From NCBI RefSeq assembly GCF_003412465.1, contig NZ_QTJV01000014.1:1-64000 (forward strand): 64,000 bases of DNA, written 5' to 3'. Made by a program: the position numbers and the translations under genes. Below the pieces are notes generated by a model, which did not search any database, was not told the DNA's origin, and saw nothing but the letters and a program-made list of their open reading frames with translations. Positions 48,499 through 56,636 of the stretch are shown piece after piece. The first letter of the stretch is position 1, and each line of letters opens with the position of its first letter. This stretch comes from Chitinophaga silvisoli (lineage in GTDB: Bacteria; Bacteroidota; Bacteroidia; Chitinophagales; Chitinophagaceae).

Positions 48499-48515
48499 TC
48501 GCAAAATTTATAAAC

Positions 48516-48887
48516 TTGAAAACAGATTTTCCCCAGGTTGCAAGCCCCGTCTTGACACCAGAGTGTCAGGCAATGATTATTGGGATTAGGGATACACAGG
48601 AGTTATTGAGTGGGAAATGGAAGACGGAGATTTTAGGTGCCTTGTATTATAGGGGGAAAATGCGGTTTATGGATTTGAAGCGGCAGTTGTCCGGGATAGC
48701 ACCGAAGGTATTATCGAAGGAACTAAAGGACATGGAGATGAATCACCTGGTGAGCAGGACAGTATTGGATACAATGCCGATTACAGTAGAGTATGAGTTG
48801 ACCTTACAGGGAAAGAGTCTGCACCCCGTGATTGAAGCGATGGCGAAGTGGGGAATTAATTACAGGAAACAGTTGTTTGAGCGATAA
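48516..48887 (+). CDS. HxlR-family winged-helix regulator
   Basis: About 123 residues if translation starts at TTG 48516. The open frame extends to a GTG at 48480, but that lies upstream of the predicted transcript start. The HxlR core is clear: CQAMIIGIRDTQELLSGKWKTEILGAL, RFMDLKRQLSGIAPKVLSKELKDMEMNHLV and the wing YELTLQGKSLHPVIEAMAKWG. One Cys lies near the N-terminus (PECQ), where HxlR regulators often carry a redox- or aldehyde-sensing Cys. It probably represses the divergent NmrA-like gene and itself. Confidence 0.87.
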   Translation: MKTDFPQVASPVLTPECQAMIIGIRDTQELLSGKWKTEILGALYYRGKMRFMDLKRQLSGIAPKVLSKELKDMEMNHLVSRTVLDTMPITVEYELTLQGKSLHPVIEAMAKWGINYRKQLFER

Positions 48888-48890
48888 ATG

Positions 48891-48907
48891 GGCTGACCGG
48901 GTCAGCC
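48891..48907. other. 17-bp palindrome between convergent genes
   Basis: GGCTGACC-G-GGTCAGCC, perfect 8-bp arms with a one-base centre. It lies between the HxlR stop (48887) and the stop of the small membrane gene (48913). It may help terminate both; no U tract. Confidence 0.6.
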
Positions 48908-48912
48908 AATCC

Positions 48913-49077
48913 CTATTTCTTCCGCGGCCTGGTTAACAGGGAAAAAAACAAAGAAAGCACGAGGGCAACGGTGATAACCGGAGGTATTTTAGCCCATGTA
49001 AGTGGCGGTTCCATGATCCATTTATAAATAAGACCAATGACGATTGCAAAAATGAAAGTGATGATAAATGATCTCAT
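48913..49077 (-). CDS. 54-residue two-helix membrane protein
   Basis: Starts with ATG at 49077 and ends with TAG at 48913-48915. The protein begins MRSFIITFIFAIVIGLIYKW, has a short linker (MEPPLTWAKIPP), a second hydrophobic helix (VITVALVLSLFFSLL) and a basic tail TRPRKK, giving two membrane spans with a positive C-terminus inside. No family recognised. Clean helix-loop-helix-basic-tail structure and tight placement between genes support it as real. Confidence 0.6.
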   Translation of the reverse strand: MRSFIITFIFAIVIGLIYKWIMEPPLTWAKIPPVITVALVLSLFFSLLTRPRKK

Positions 49078-49432
49078 GGCGCGAAATTAGAAAAAAATGT
49101 GCTGATCCCTCCAATATTTTAGGAGTGGGTACGGCAAGCTCCAAATGAACGATAGATTTATACATAAAGCTGCCTCTTAAAAGCGTCAAGTTCCCACAAC
49201 ATCAAAACTACAATAAAAAACCAGTCGTCATTTCGTTCGAATTGGTATCCATCCTACATGCTCCTTCAAATTGGTGACTTACATCACTTTTATTTAAGTG
49301 TCTGCGCCTGAATTTTGCATCAACAATGACGGCACCGGCGGACAGGCAGTCCGATTAGGGCGGAAGATTAAAAGTGCAGGTCCGGTGAGCACCAGGAGAA
49401 ATAGGAGATTCTGATTATTAAGCATATATACA
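49078..49432. other. long leader/intergenic region before the DJ-1/PfpI gene with possible structured RNA
   Basis: No credible gene. At 49333-49392 alternative pairings are visible. CACCGG (49333-49338) can pair with CCGGTG (49382-49387), enclosing hairpin CGGAC-AGGCA-GTCCG (49339-49353). GTGC (49374-49377) can instead pair with GCAC (49389-49392), which excludes the first stem. It ends about 40 bases before the ATG. No known riboswitch class recognised. A small CACTT/AAGTG hairpin lies near 49287. Confidence 0.4.
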
Positions 49433-50176
49433 ATGAAAACGAAATGGTTATTAGCTGCCTTACTTTTTATGAGCAGCGGTTTTTTAAAAGCACAAAAAAT
49501 GAAAATTTTATTTGTAGTGACCAGTCATGCGACTAAAGGCAGCACCGGTGAGAAAACAGGCTACTATTTAGGAGAGGTATCTCATCCCTGGAAAGTATTG
49601 ACTGATGCAGGATATGAAATTGACTTTGTGAGTCCGAAAGGCGGGAATCCACCGGTGGACGGGTTTGATCTGAATGATCCGGTGAATAAGGAGTTTTGGG
49701 AGAATGAGAAATACCAAAACAAGATTTCGCATAGTATGAAGCCTGCTGATGTTCATCCGGAGGAATATGCGGCGATCTATTATGCGGGTGGACATGGTGC
49801 CATGTGGGATTTACCGGAGAATAAGGAGTTAGCGACGATTGCTGCGAAGATTTATGAGGCGAAAGGGATCGTGGCGGCAGATTGTCACGGACCGGCCGGA
49901 TTGCTGAATATTAAGCTGAGCAATGGACAATACCTGGTAGCAGGGAAAAAGGTGAATGGGTTTTCTAATGAGGAAGAGGAGATTGTAAAGTTGACTAAGG
50001 TGGTGCCTTTTTTGCTGGAAGATAAGTTGAAAGAGAGAGGTGGAATTTATGAGCAATCAGGCCCATGGCAGCAACATGTAACGGTAGACCAAAGGTTAAT
50101 TACAGGACAGAACCCGCAGTCGGCGAAGGAAGTGGGCGAAGCGATCAGGGAAGCGCTGAAGACCCGGACAAAATAA
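49433..50176 (+). CDS. exported DJ-1/PfpI-family protein (Hsp31/glyoxalase III-like)
   Basis: 247 residues. A signal peptide (LLAALLFMSSGFLKAQ) precedes a DJ-1/PfpI fold: MKILFVVTSH, YYLGEVSHPWKVLTDAGYEIDFVSPKGG, YYAGGHGAMWDLPEN and the nucleophile elbow IVAADCHGPAGLL with the catalytic Cys. Hsp31-type members hydrate methylglyoxal or act as chaperones, normally in the cytoplasm; the signal peptide points to a periplasmic role here. It has its own long leader and is followed by a palindromic element. Confidence 0.87.
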   Translation: MKTKWLLAALLFMSSGFLKAQKMKILFVVTSHATKGSTGEKTGYYLGEVSHPWKVLTDAGYEIDFVSPKGGNPPVDGFDLNDPVNKEFWENEKYQNKISHSMKPADVHPEEYAAIYYAGGHGAMWDLPENKELATIAAKIYEAKGIVAADCHGPAGLLNIKLSNGQYLVAGKKVNGFSNEEEEIVKLTKVVPFLLEDKLKERGGIYEQSGPWQQHVTVDQRLITGQNPQSAKEVGEAIREALKTRTK

Positions 50177-50194
50177 ATATCCTGCTTATGTATT

Positions 50195-50310
50195 AAAAAG
50201 AGGTGGTATCAAAGTAATCTGAAGGGCCTGAGAATGATATAAACAAAAATTCTCTCCGTCAGATACCCGGGTTAAATCCCGGGAGCTTACTTTGATATAC
50301 CCTCTTTTTG
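50195..50310. repeat. 116-bp palindromic intergenic element with branched fold
   Basis: The outer stem joins 50195-50217 to 50287-50309 (23 positions, two mismatches and one G.U). Inside are TCTGA (50218) with TCAGA (50259), AGAAT with ATTCT, and CCCGGG-ttaaat-CCCGGG. The left arm shares AAGAGGTsGTATCAAAG with the element at 28576-28687. The right end is T-rich, so it may terminate the DJ-1 gene. Confidence 0.7.
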
Positions 50311-50341
50311 CGTACGGGCCTTCTTTTTGTACTTTTACAAA

Positions 50342-50917
50342 ATGGAATATGCCTCTATTTTACGCCAGCACATTGAAAACCTGGTACCACTTTCTGACGA
50401 AGCATTCGAGATCGTGCTCAATGGTTTCATACCTGTGTCCCTTTCTAAAAAGGAGTACCTGATCAAAGTGGGGCAAAAAGTGAGTGCAGAATATTTCGTT
50501 GTACAGGGTTGCCTGAAAACAGCTGCCTATGACGATGCTGACAAAGAGCACATCATTCAATTCGCTATGGAGAACTGGTGGGTATCTGACTACCCTGCGT
50601 ATGCGAAACAAGGCAATGCAGACATGGATGTGCAGGCACTGGAAGATTGTTTTGTGCTGGCCTTAACCATGGAAGCGCGGGCGGAAATCGGCAGACAGGT
50701 GCCGCAAATGCTCATCTTCTGGGAAAGGAAGGCATTGGGTGGGTATGTGGCAACCCAGAAAAGAGTGCTTTCTTTACTAAGGAATTCAGCCAAAGAGAAA
50801 TATGAATTGTTGTTAGACCAGTACCCGCAATTATTCCAGCGGGTACCGAAGAAAATGATCGCTCATTACCTGGGTGTATCCAGGGAGACGCTTAGTCGTT
50901 TACATAAATACGACTGA
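50342..50917 (+). CDS. Crp/Fnr-family transcriptional regulator
   Basis: 191 residues from ATG 50342; the frame is open to a TTG at 50327, but a TACTTTTA -7-like box (50329-50336, with TTG 19 bp upstream) lies just before the ATG. A cyclic-nucleotide-binding fold (~20-115) has PVSLSKKEYLIKVGQK and EYFVVQGCLKTAAYD. The C-terminal HTH has KKMIAHYLGVSRETLSRL. Such short Crp proteins in Bacteroidetes usually lack cAMP-binding residues. Its last 26 bp overlap the 3' end of bioA on the other strand. Confidence 0.88.
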   Translation: MEYASILRQHIENLVPLSDEAFEIVLNGFIPVSLSKKEYLIKVGQKVSAEYFVVQGCLKTAAYDDADKEHIIQFAMENWWVSDYPAYAKQGNADMDVQALEDCFVLALTMEARAEIGRQVPQMLIFWERKALGGYVATQKRVLSLLRNSAKEKYELLLDQYPQLFQRVPKKMIAHYLGVSRETLSRLHKYD

Positions 50918-52154
50918 TCCATTCCTTCATAATACCAATTAAAAACAGCAGTTCTTCATCTGTAATAATATAGGCAGGCATTACATACATTACCTTGCCG
51001 ATAGGCCTTAACCAGGCATTGTTATTTATTGCAAAGTCACGGAATCCGGCCATCATGCTTTCCTCCTTCAATTCAATGGCACCAATAGCCCCTACGATCC
51101 TTTTATCGGCAATAGCGGGAGATTCAATTTTATCAAATTCAGACTGAATGACGGCATTAATTTGTGCGATGCGGGACAGGTAATGATCCCTTTCTATAAT
51201 TTCTATGCTTTTCAGTGCGACGGTGGTAGCCAGGGGATTGCCCATGAAAGTCGGTCCATGCATCAGGGCCTTGTCGTAAGAATCACCCAGGAAACTATTG
51301 AAAATGCGGGTGCTTGCCATGGTAGCCGCGTGCCCCATATAACCTCCGGTCAGGGCCTTTCCAACAATCATAATATCAGGTGTGATGCCGGCATGCTCTG
51401 CGGCAAACAGCTTGCCTGTGCGGCCAAAGCCGGTAGCTACTTCGTCCAGCACGAGCAGTACCTCATATTTATCACAGAGTTCCCGGGCAACTTTTAGATA
51501 TAAGGGAGAATAGATTCTAAAGCCCCCGGCACATTGTACAATGGGTTCGAGAATGAAGCAGGCAATTTCCGGCGCGTGTGCTTTGAGTAAATCTTCTAAA
51601 GCAGTAAAATCCTTTTGGAGTGTGGCAGCATCTGCATGAAATCCTCCGGTGGGAGTATCTAAGAAATACCCCCGGTGCAATACATCGGCAAAGGCACTGG
51701 AGAAATCGGAGTCATCTCCTACTTCCATGGCTTTGAATGTATCCCCATGATAACCGTTTCTGAGAGAGATAATTTTATGCTTGCCGGTATAACCGGTATT
51801 TTTCCAGAACTGTAAGGCCATCTTCAGGGCTACTTCTACGCCTACTGAGCCACTGTCAGAATAGAATACGTGGTTGAGGCCAGCGGGTGCAATGGCCACC
51901 AGTTTATCAGCCAGGGCCAGTGCAGGGGGATGTGATAAGCCACCGAGCATGACGTGCGAGAAATTGCTGACCTGGTGGATAAGTGCATGATTGAGTTCTG
52001 GATGATTGTACCCGTGAATCACTGCCCACCAGGAAGAAATACCGTCTGTGAGGATGCGGCCATCTTCCAGGATCATCTGCGTGCCCTGACCGGCGACCAT
52101 GACAGGCACCTGCCCCAGGTCTTTCATCTGCTTGTATGGATACCATAATTTCAT
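50892..52154 (-). CDS. bioA: adenosylmethionine-8-amino-7-oxononanoate aminotransferase
   Basis: 420 residues from ATG 52154. BioA makes 7,8-diaminopelargonate in biotin synthesis with S-adenosylmethionine as amino donor. Family motifs: LWYPYKQMKDLG at the start, DGISSWWAVIHGYNHPELN, YSDSGSVGVEVALKMALQFW, LRNGYHGDTFKAMEVGD, VLDEVATGFGRTGKLFA, and the PLP lysine in IMIVGKALTGGYMGHA. GTG at 52160 would add two residues but lies in the -7 box. No other biotin gene adjoins it. The 3' end overlaps the Crp-type gene by 26 bp. Confidence 0.95.
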   Translation of the reverse strand: MKLWYPYKQMKDLGQVPVMVAGQGTQMILEDGRILTDGISSWWAVIHGYNHPELNHALIHQVSNFSHVMLGGLSHPPALALADKLVAIAPAGLNHVFYSDSGSVGVEVALKMALQFWKNTGYTGKHKIISLRNGYHGDTFKAMEVGDDSDFSSAFADVLHRGYFLDTPTGGFHADAATLQKDFTALEDLLKAHAPEIACFILEPIVQCAGGFRIYSPLYLKVARELCDKYEVLLVLDEVATGFGRTGKLFAAEHAGITPDIMIVGKALTGGYMGHAATMASTRIFNSFLGDSYDKALMHGPTFMGNPLATTVALKSIEIIERDHYLSRIAQINAVIQSEFDKIESPAIADKRIVGAIGAIELKEESMMAGFRDFAINNNAWLRPIGKVMYVMPAYIITDEELLFLIGIMKEWISRIYVND

Positions 52155-52159
52155 GGGCA

Positions 52160-52167
52160 CAAATGTA
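52160..52167 (-). promoter_or_regulatory. -7 box of bioA, abutting the start codon
   Basis: Reads TACATTTG on the minus strand, a perfect TAnnTTTG, only five bases before the ATG at 52154. The -33 position has TTC. The predicted mRNA has almost no leader. Confidence 0.65.
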
Positions 52168-52346
52168 ATGTTTTAAAAATATGCGGGAAGTTGTTGAATG
52201 TATCCGTGTGGCAGAGGGGCGTTCAGGGAAATATTGCGCAATTTTAAGGCTTTGGAGTGGAGCCCCGGTGTTTGTTCCACTGCCGGCGCAGGCACTGGTT
52301 GCATAGGGCGCTTATAAGAAAGAAACAACACCTGCATAAATATTCA

Positions 52347-52370
52347 GAGCCCGGCATGAATACCGGGCTC
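52347..52370. terminator. possible terminator hairpin of the RND operon
   Basis: GAGCCCGG (52347-52354) pairs with CCGGGCTC (52363-52370) around an 8-base loop. It lies 40 bp after the last gene of the minus-strand efflux operon and upstream of bioA. The following bases are only moderately T-rich. The remaining intergenic sequence (52168-52409) shows nothing else. Confidence 0.55.
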
Positions 52371-52409
52371 ATTGCTTAAACCTACAACTGCGTTACACAT
52401 TTGTAACTA

Positions 52410-53522
52410 TCAAAAAGGTATTACTGACAAATTCACATTGATATAAGGAGTGGTATCCACTTTCCCATCAAAGAAATAATGATTCGACTTTTGCCACCTT
52501 CCATATTGTCTGTACATCACCGGTGTCCACAGTCCTGCACTCAGCCCTAACAACAATAACTTATTCAATTTATAATCCACCGACGGGCCGGTCTTCAGAT
52601 CAAGTAAGTTGAAATTCGAATTCCGTGGCACATTCGGAGATGTAATATTGAAGAAAGACACAGATGATACCAGCATAGTTCCAAAGCTGGCCCACATATT
52701 CTTATTCACCGTCTTCCTCAATGTCAGTTGCTGCGGGATAGTGATATTCAGGTCATACCCATTCGACAAGTTCTTCTGATAAACCATCAGCGGGATTACA
52801 GGCACACTTGAAGTAGGATCGATGATCACCTGCGCGCCCAGCATGAATGTGGTGGTGGCTGTTTTCTTTAACAGGAACATGCCATTCCCCATTACTGCGT
52901 ATTTATTAATACCACCCCCATCGCCCGTCATTAATATCAAACTGGCTGAGGAGATGAACAGGCGACCAAACAAAGAATCAATTCTACGGTAGGCGGTAGT
53001 CAGGCCTACAGTATTTTTAGAAAGCCTGGGGTCTTTGATCTCCACTCCTTTGACATCAGAAAGGTCATAGTTTGTTCGTACATAATAAACCGTAGCAGTT
53101 ACCATTCCACTCTTACCCCAGTTCTTCACAGGGAGATTGAGGAGTGCTTCTGTACGTCGCTGCGCAAAATCTCCGCTTAGGACATTTTTGCCCCTGAAAT
53201 TTCCTTCCAGCTGGCCCCTGCTGATGAATGTAGTGGAGATCATGGCGGGTCTTAAATTCGGATTCTTTAATAAGGCATCCACAATGACGGCCTTTTTGAC
53301 TGAATCGGCTATTCGGGCCCTGGTAAGGGAATCAATCCTGCGGTCTTTAATAGCTTTATTGTCCTGTGCAGGCACAATTGTCGTTTGATCGGCTGACAGG
53401 GAATCTACTCCCCGCGTTTTTACAAACGATGCTGCCAGACGGGCCCTTGACGGCGTATCCTGTGCATTCAGGACTGCAGGCCATACAAGCATGCAGATAA
53501 GACTACTAGCTATGAGCTTCAT
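52410..53522 (-). CDS. outer-membrane beta-barrel protein (DUF6268-like) of the efflux operon
   Basis: 370 residues. A signal peptide (LICMLVWPAVLNAQ) and a charged, helical linker (~25-90, DRRIDSLTRARIADSVKK) precede a C-terminal set of alternating strands ending in Phe (YINVNLSVIPF), typical of outer-membrane barrels. It starts inside the end of the RND pump gene (17-bp overlap), so it is co-translated. The function is unknown; it may be an accessory of the pump or a target of the LytS/LytTR pair. Confidence 0.75.
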   Translation of the reverse strand: MKLIASSLICMLVWPAVLNAQDTPSRARLAASFVKTRGVDSLSADQTTIVPAQDNKAIKDRRIDSLTRARIADSVKKAVIVDALLKNPNLRPAMISTTFISRGQLEGNFRGKNVLSGDFAQRRTEALLNLPVKNWGKSGMVTATVYYVRTNYDLSDVKGVEIKDPRLSKNTVGLTTAYRRIDSLFGRLFISSASLILMTGDGGGINKYAVMGNGMFLLKKTATTTFMLGAQVIIDPTSSVPVIPLMVYQKNLSNGYDLNITIPQQLTLRKTVNKNMWASFGTMLVSSVSFFNITSPNVPRNSNFNLLDLKTGPSVDYKLNKLLLLGLSAGLWTPVMYRQYGRWQKSNHYFFDGKVDTTPYINVNLSVIPF

Positions 53523-56500
53523 GGTATGCGGGTTGCTTTTTCTTTTGTAAACGTGTCTTCAGTTTATCAATAATGAGATACATGGCCGGCACTACGAATA
53601 AGGTCAGGATCATAGAACTGGTCAGACCCCCAATGATCACCCATGCCATCCCATTCTTGACCTCAGAGCCCGCTCCCCGGGCCAAAGCAATAGGCAACAT
53701 CCCAAAGATCATAGCCAGTGTCGTCATCAGGATCGGGCGCAAACGCTCCTCTCCCGCTTCTACCAGTGCATCTTCTACTTTTGCACCTTTCTCTTTCAGA
53801 TGGTTGGTGAAGTCCACGATCAGGATCGCATTCTTGGATACCAATCCTAACAACATAATGATACCAATAATTGAGAAGATATTTAAAGTCTCCATGCTCA
53901 GCGCAAGTGCCAGCAAGGCACCAATCAAAGCTACCGGAATAGAGAACAATACAACGAAGGGATAGATCACACTTTCATACAGCGCCACCATGATCAGGTA
54001 TACCAGCAGGATCGCTGTGATTAATGCCAGTCCCAGGCTGCCAAATGCATCTCCCTGGTTCTTTACATCACCCAGGTATTCTATTGACACACCTTCAGGC
54101 AATTTTACTGCTGCTACTTTTTCTTTGATTTCATTGGCTACCGTACCAGTTGGTCTGCCGGCCACGTTCGCATTCACGGTGATGGAATTGAGCCTGTCGC
54201 TACGTTCCAGCACACTTTCACCCGTGGCTTCTTTTACTTCGGCGAACTGGCTCAGTACAAATGTCTGTCCGTCATTATTTGTGAATGAAAGGTTTCTTAC
54301 GTTATTGATATCAGACCTGTTAAAGCGATCGAAACTGACAAGGATATTGTATTCATTCCCGGATTGTTTGAATTTGCTCTTGTCATTTCCACTGAATGCA
54401 TTTTGCAATGCGCCACCTACCTGGCTCGCATTCAATCCCAACAAGGTCATCTTTTCTCGGTCCAGTTTTATCGTTATCTGTGGTTTTGGATCTTTTACAG
54501 AGAGCTGCACGAACTGTGTACCGGGAACGGTAGCTGTGAGCTTCATGTACTGTTCTGCCACACTCCGTACATCTTTCAGGTTTACACCCTTGACAGCGAT
54601 CTGGATGGGCGCTGTACTGGCATTACCAGTAATGGAGGTCGGGGATGCTGTTACCTTCGCACCAGGTACGCTGGCAGTCAGCTCGCGCTGCATCATGATC
54701 CCGAATTCCTCGGCTGTCATGTTTCTTTTCTTTGCGTCTACAAGTGTTACTGTCAGCTCCGCGCGGTTACTGTTATTGCCTGTCCCTGCAACACCACCTG
54801 TCAGGAAGCCGATGCTGGAAAAGACCTTGTCTACTTCCGGTCTTGCCAGGATTTCCTTCTCTACCTGTTGGGTCAGCATATTGGTCTGGTAAATAGATGC
54901 GTCAGGGGATAGTTCCAGGTTGATCATCAGTTCGCCCTGGTCTCCGGAAGGAATGAAAGCAGCACCCACAAAGCCCTTCACAACCAGCATGATAGAACCA
55001 ATAATCAAAATGATCACACCGGACAAGAGATAGCGCTTTTTATGCAGGGAGACCTTCAGGAGTTTACCGTAGTTCACCTTGATCACATCGATGATATGCT
55101 CAAAACCCAGGTTGAGTCTTCCCCACCAGGAGTCTTTGTTCAGGTGTTCGAGCCGGCCGAAGCGGCTGGCCAACATCGGCGTTACCGTGAAGGATACGAA
55201 CAGGCTCATTAATGTAGAGATGACTACTACCAATGAGAACTCTCTTAAGATCATACCGATGATCCCTCCTGACATAGCCAGTGGCAGGAACACTACTACG
55301 TCCACGAGCGTAATCGCCATCGCTGTAAAGCCTATTTCATTTCGGCCATCCAGGGCAGCCTGTTTCCGGTCCGTTCCTGCTTCCAGGTGCCGGTAGATAT
55401 TTTCCAGTACCACAATAGAGTCATCCACGAGGATCCCTACTACCAGCGAAAGGGCCATCAGCGTCATCAGGTTCAGCGAGAACCCCATCAGGTACATGGC
55501 TATGAAGGTGGGAATCATGGAGGATGGCAATGCCACCATCACAAACATAGAACTACGGAAGCTATGCAGGAAGGCCAGCATCACGATACCTACGATGAAC
55601 ACTGCCAGGATCAGATCTTCCATAACCGCATCCGCAGAGCGTAAGGTATAGGTAGACTGGTCAGAGGAGATGGTGAATTTTACCTTGCTGTCTTTATATT
55701 GCTCTTCCAGGGTAGTGAATGCTTTCTTGACATCGCGGCTTACATTCACGGTGTTTGCATCTGACTGCTTTACGATCTGGATACCGATGGAGGGCAGGCC
55801 ATTGATGTGGTTGATAGCGGTTGCCTTTGCAGTCGCATCTACTACTTCGGCCACATCTTTTAAATAGACGCTGCCGGCACCGGGGCGTTGTACTACGATC
55901 AGATCGCGGATCTGTGCGACAGAGGTCACGTTTGCATCGTACTGGATCGTTACCTGCTGGTTCTTCGTTTCGATGCTACCGGCAGGGAATGACTGGTTCG
56001 CGTAGTTTACTGCATCTGTAACCTGTGTAATAGTAATACCGTAGGCATTCAGTTTATTCTGGTCTACGTTTACCTGGATCTCACGTTCGTCTCCACCGAT
56101 GATGTTTACCTGTCCTACACCAGCCACGTTTTGTAAGATGGGGCGTAGTTGTTTATCAACCAGGTCGTACAGTGCACGGGGAGCGAGGGCCGAAGTGACA
56201 CCGGCTTTCACTACCGGCGCTTCTTCCAGGTTTACTTTATTGACCAGGGGCTTATCGATATCCTTTGGAAGGTCGTTCTGTGCCTGATCAGCTTTACGCT
56301 GAATATTAGCTTCTGCCTCGTCGATATCGGTACCGCTTTTGAAGGAGATGACTACCTGTGATACACCTTCCTGGGATTTGGAAGTGATCTTATCCAATCC
56401 TTCCACAGATGCGAAGGCATCTTCCAGTTTCTTTGTGACGGATGATTCCACTTCAGAAGCGGAGGCACCTGCGTAGACAGTGCTGACTGTTACAGTCGGC

Positions 56501-56625
56501 ACTTCCATTTTTGGCAGCAGGTTATAATTCAGGCTATGATAACATTCCAGTCCGAAAAGGATCAGCACCGTAAATATTACAATGATTAATAGAGGCCGTT
56601 TTACGGCAATTTCTGCTATTGACAT
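53506..56625 (-). CDS. RND efflux pump inner-membrane subunit (AcrB/HAE1-like)
   Basis: 1039 residues, normal for the family. The start MSIAEIAVKRPLLIIVIFTVLILFG is the first membrane helix. Proton-relay acidic pair in helix 4 (LVVGILVDDSIVVLENIYRH) and a matching helix 10 segment (GLVSKNAILIVDF, with the conserved Lys) are present, as are two large periplasmic loops. It exchanges protons for drugs, dyes or lipids. Order TolC, adaptor, pump, outer-membrane protein, with gaps of 8 and 11 bp and one overlap, indicates a single operon. Confidence 0.95.
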   Translation of the reverse strand: MSIAEIAVKRPLLIIVIFTVLILFGLECYHSLNYNLLPKMEVPTVTVSTVYAGASASEVESSVTKKLEDAFASVEGLDKITSKSQEGVSQVVISFKSGTDIDEAEANIQRKADQAQNDLPKDIDKPLVNKVNLEEAPVVKAGVTSALAPRALYDLVDKQLRPILQNVAGVGQVNIIGGDEREIQVNVDQNKLNAYGITITQVTDAVNYANQSFPAGSIETKNQQVTIQYDANVTSVAQIRDLIVVQRPGAGSVYLKDVAEVVDATAKATAINHINGLPSIGIQIVKQSDANTVNVSRDVKKAFTTLEEQYKDSKVKFTISSDQSTYTLRSADAVMEDLILAVFIVGIVMLAFLHSFRSSMFVMVALPSSMIPTFIAMYLMGFSLNLMTLMALSLVVGILVDDSIVVLENIYRHLEAGTDRKQAALDGRNEIGFTAMAITLVDVVVFLPLAMSGGIIGMILREFSLVVVISTLMSLFVSFTVTPMLASRFGRLEHLNKDSWWGRLNLGFEHIIDVIKVNYGKLLKVSLHKKRYLLSGVIILIIGSIMLVVKGFVGAAFIPSGDQGELMINLELSPDASIYQTNMLTQQVEKEILARPEVDKVFSSIGFLTGGVAGTGNNSNRAELTVTLVDAKKRNMTAEEFGIMMQRELTASVPGAKVTASPTSITGNASTAPIQIAVKGVNLKDVRSVAEQYMKLTATVPGTQFVQLSVKDPKPQITIKLDREKMTLLGLNASQVGGALQNAFSGNDKSKFKQSGNEYNILVSFDRFNRSDINNVRNLSFTNNDGQTFVLSQFAEVKEATGESVLERSDRLNSITVNANVAGRPTGTVANEIKEKVAAVKLPEGVSIEYLGDVKNQGDAFGSLGLALITAILLVYLIMVALYESVIYPFVVLFSIPVALIGALLALALSMETLNIFSIIGIIMLLGLVSKNAILIVDFTNHLKEKGAKVEDALVEAGEERLRPILMTTLAMIFGMLPIALARGAGSEVKNGMAWVIIGGLTSSMILTLFVVPAMYLIIDKLKTRLQKKKQPAYHEAHS

Positions 56626-56636
56626 GAGGCGCTTTT

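Noticed and set aside
48480..48515. GTG start of the HxlR-type gene
   Set aside because: It lies between the -33 and -7 elements of a well-matched promoter.
53573..56361. Plus-strand ORFs up to 300 codons inside the RND pump gene
   Set aside because: They are antisense to a full-length, well-conserved pump gene and show no domain.
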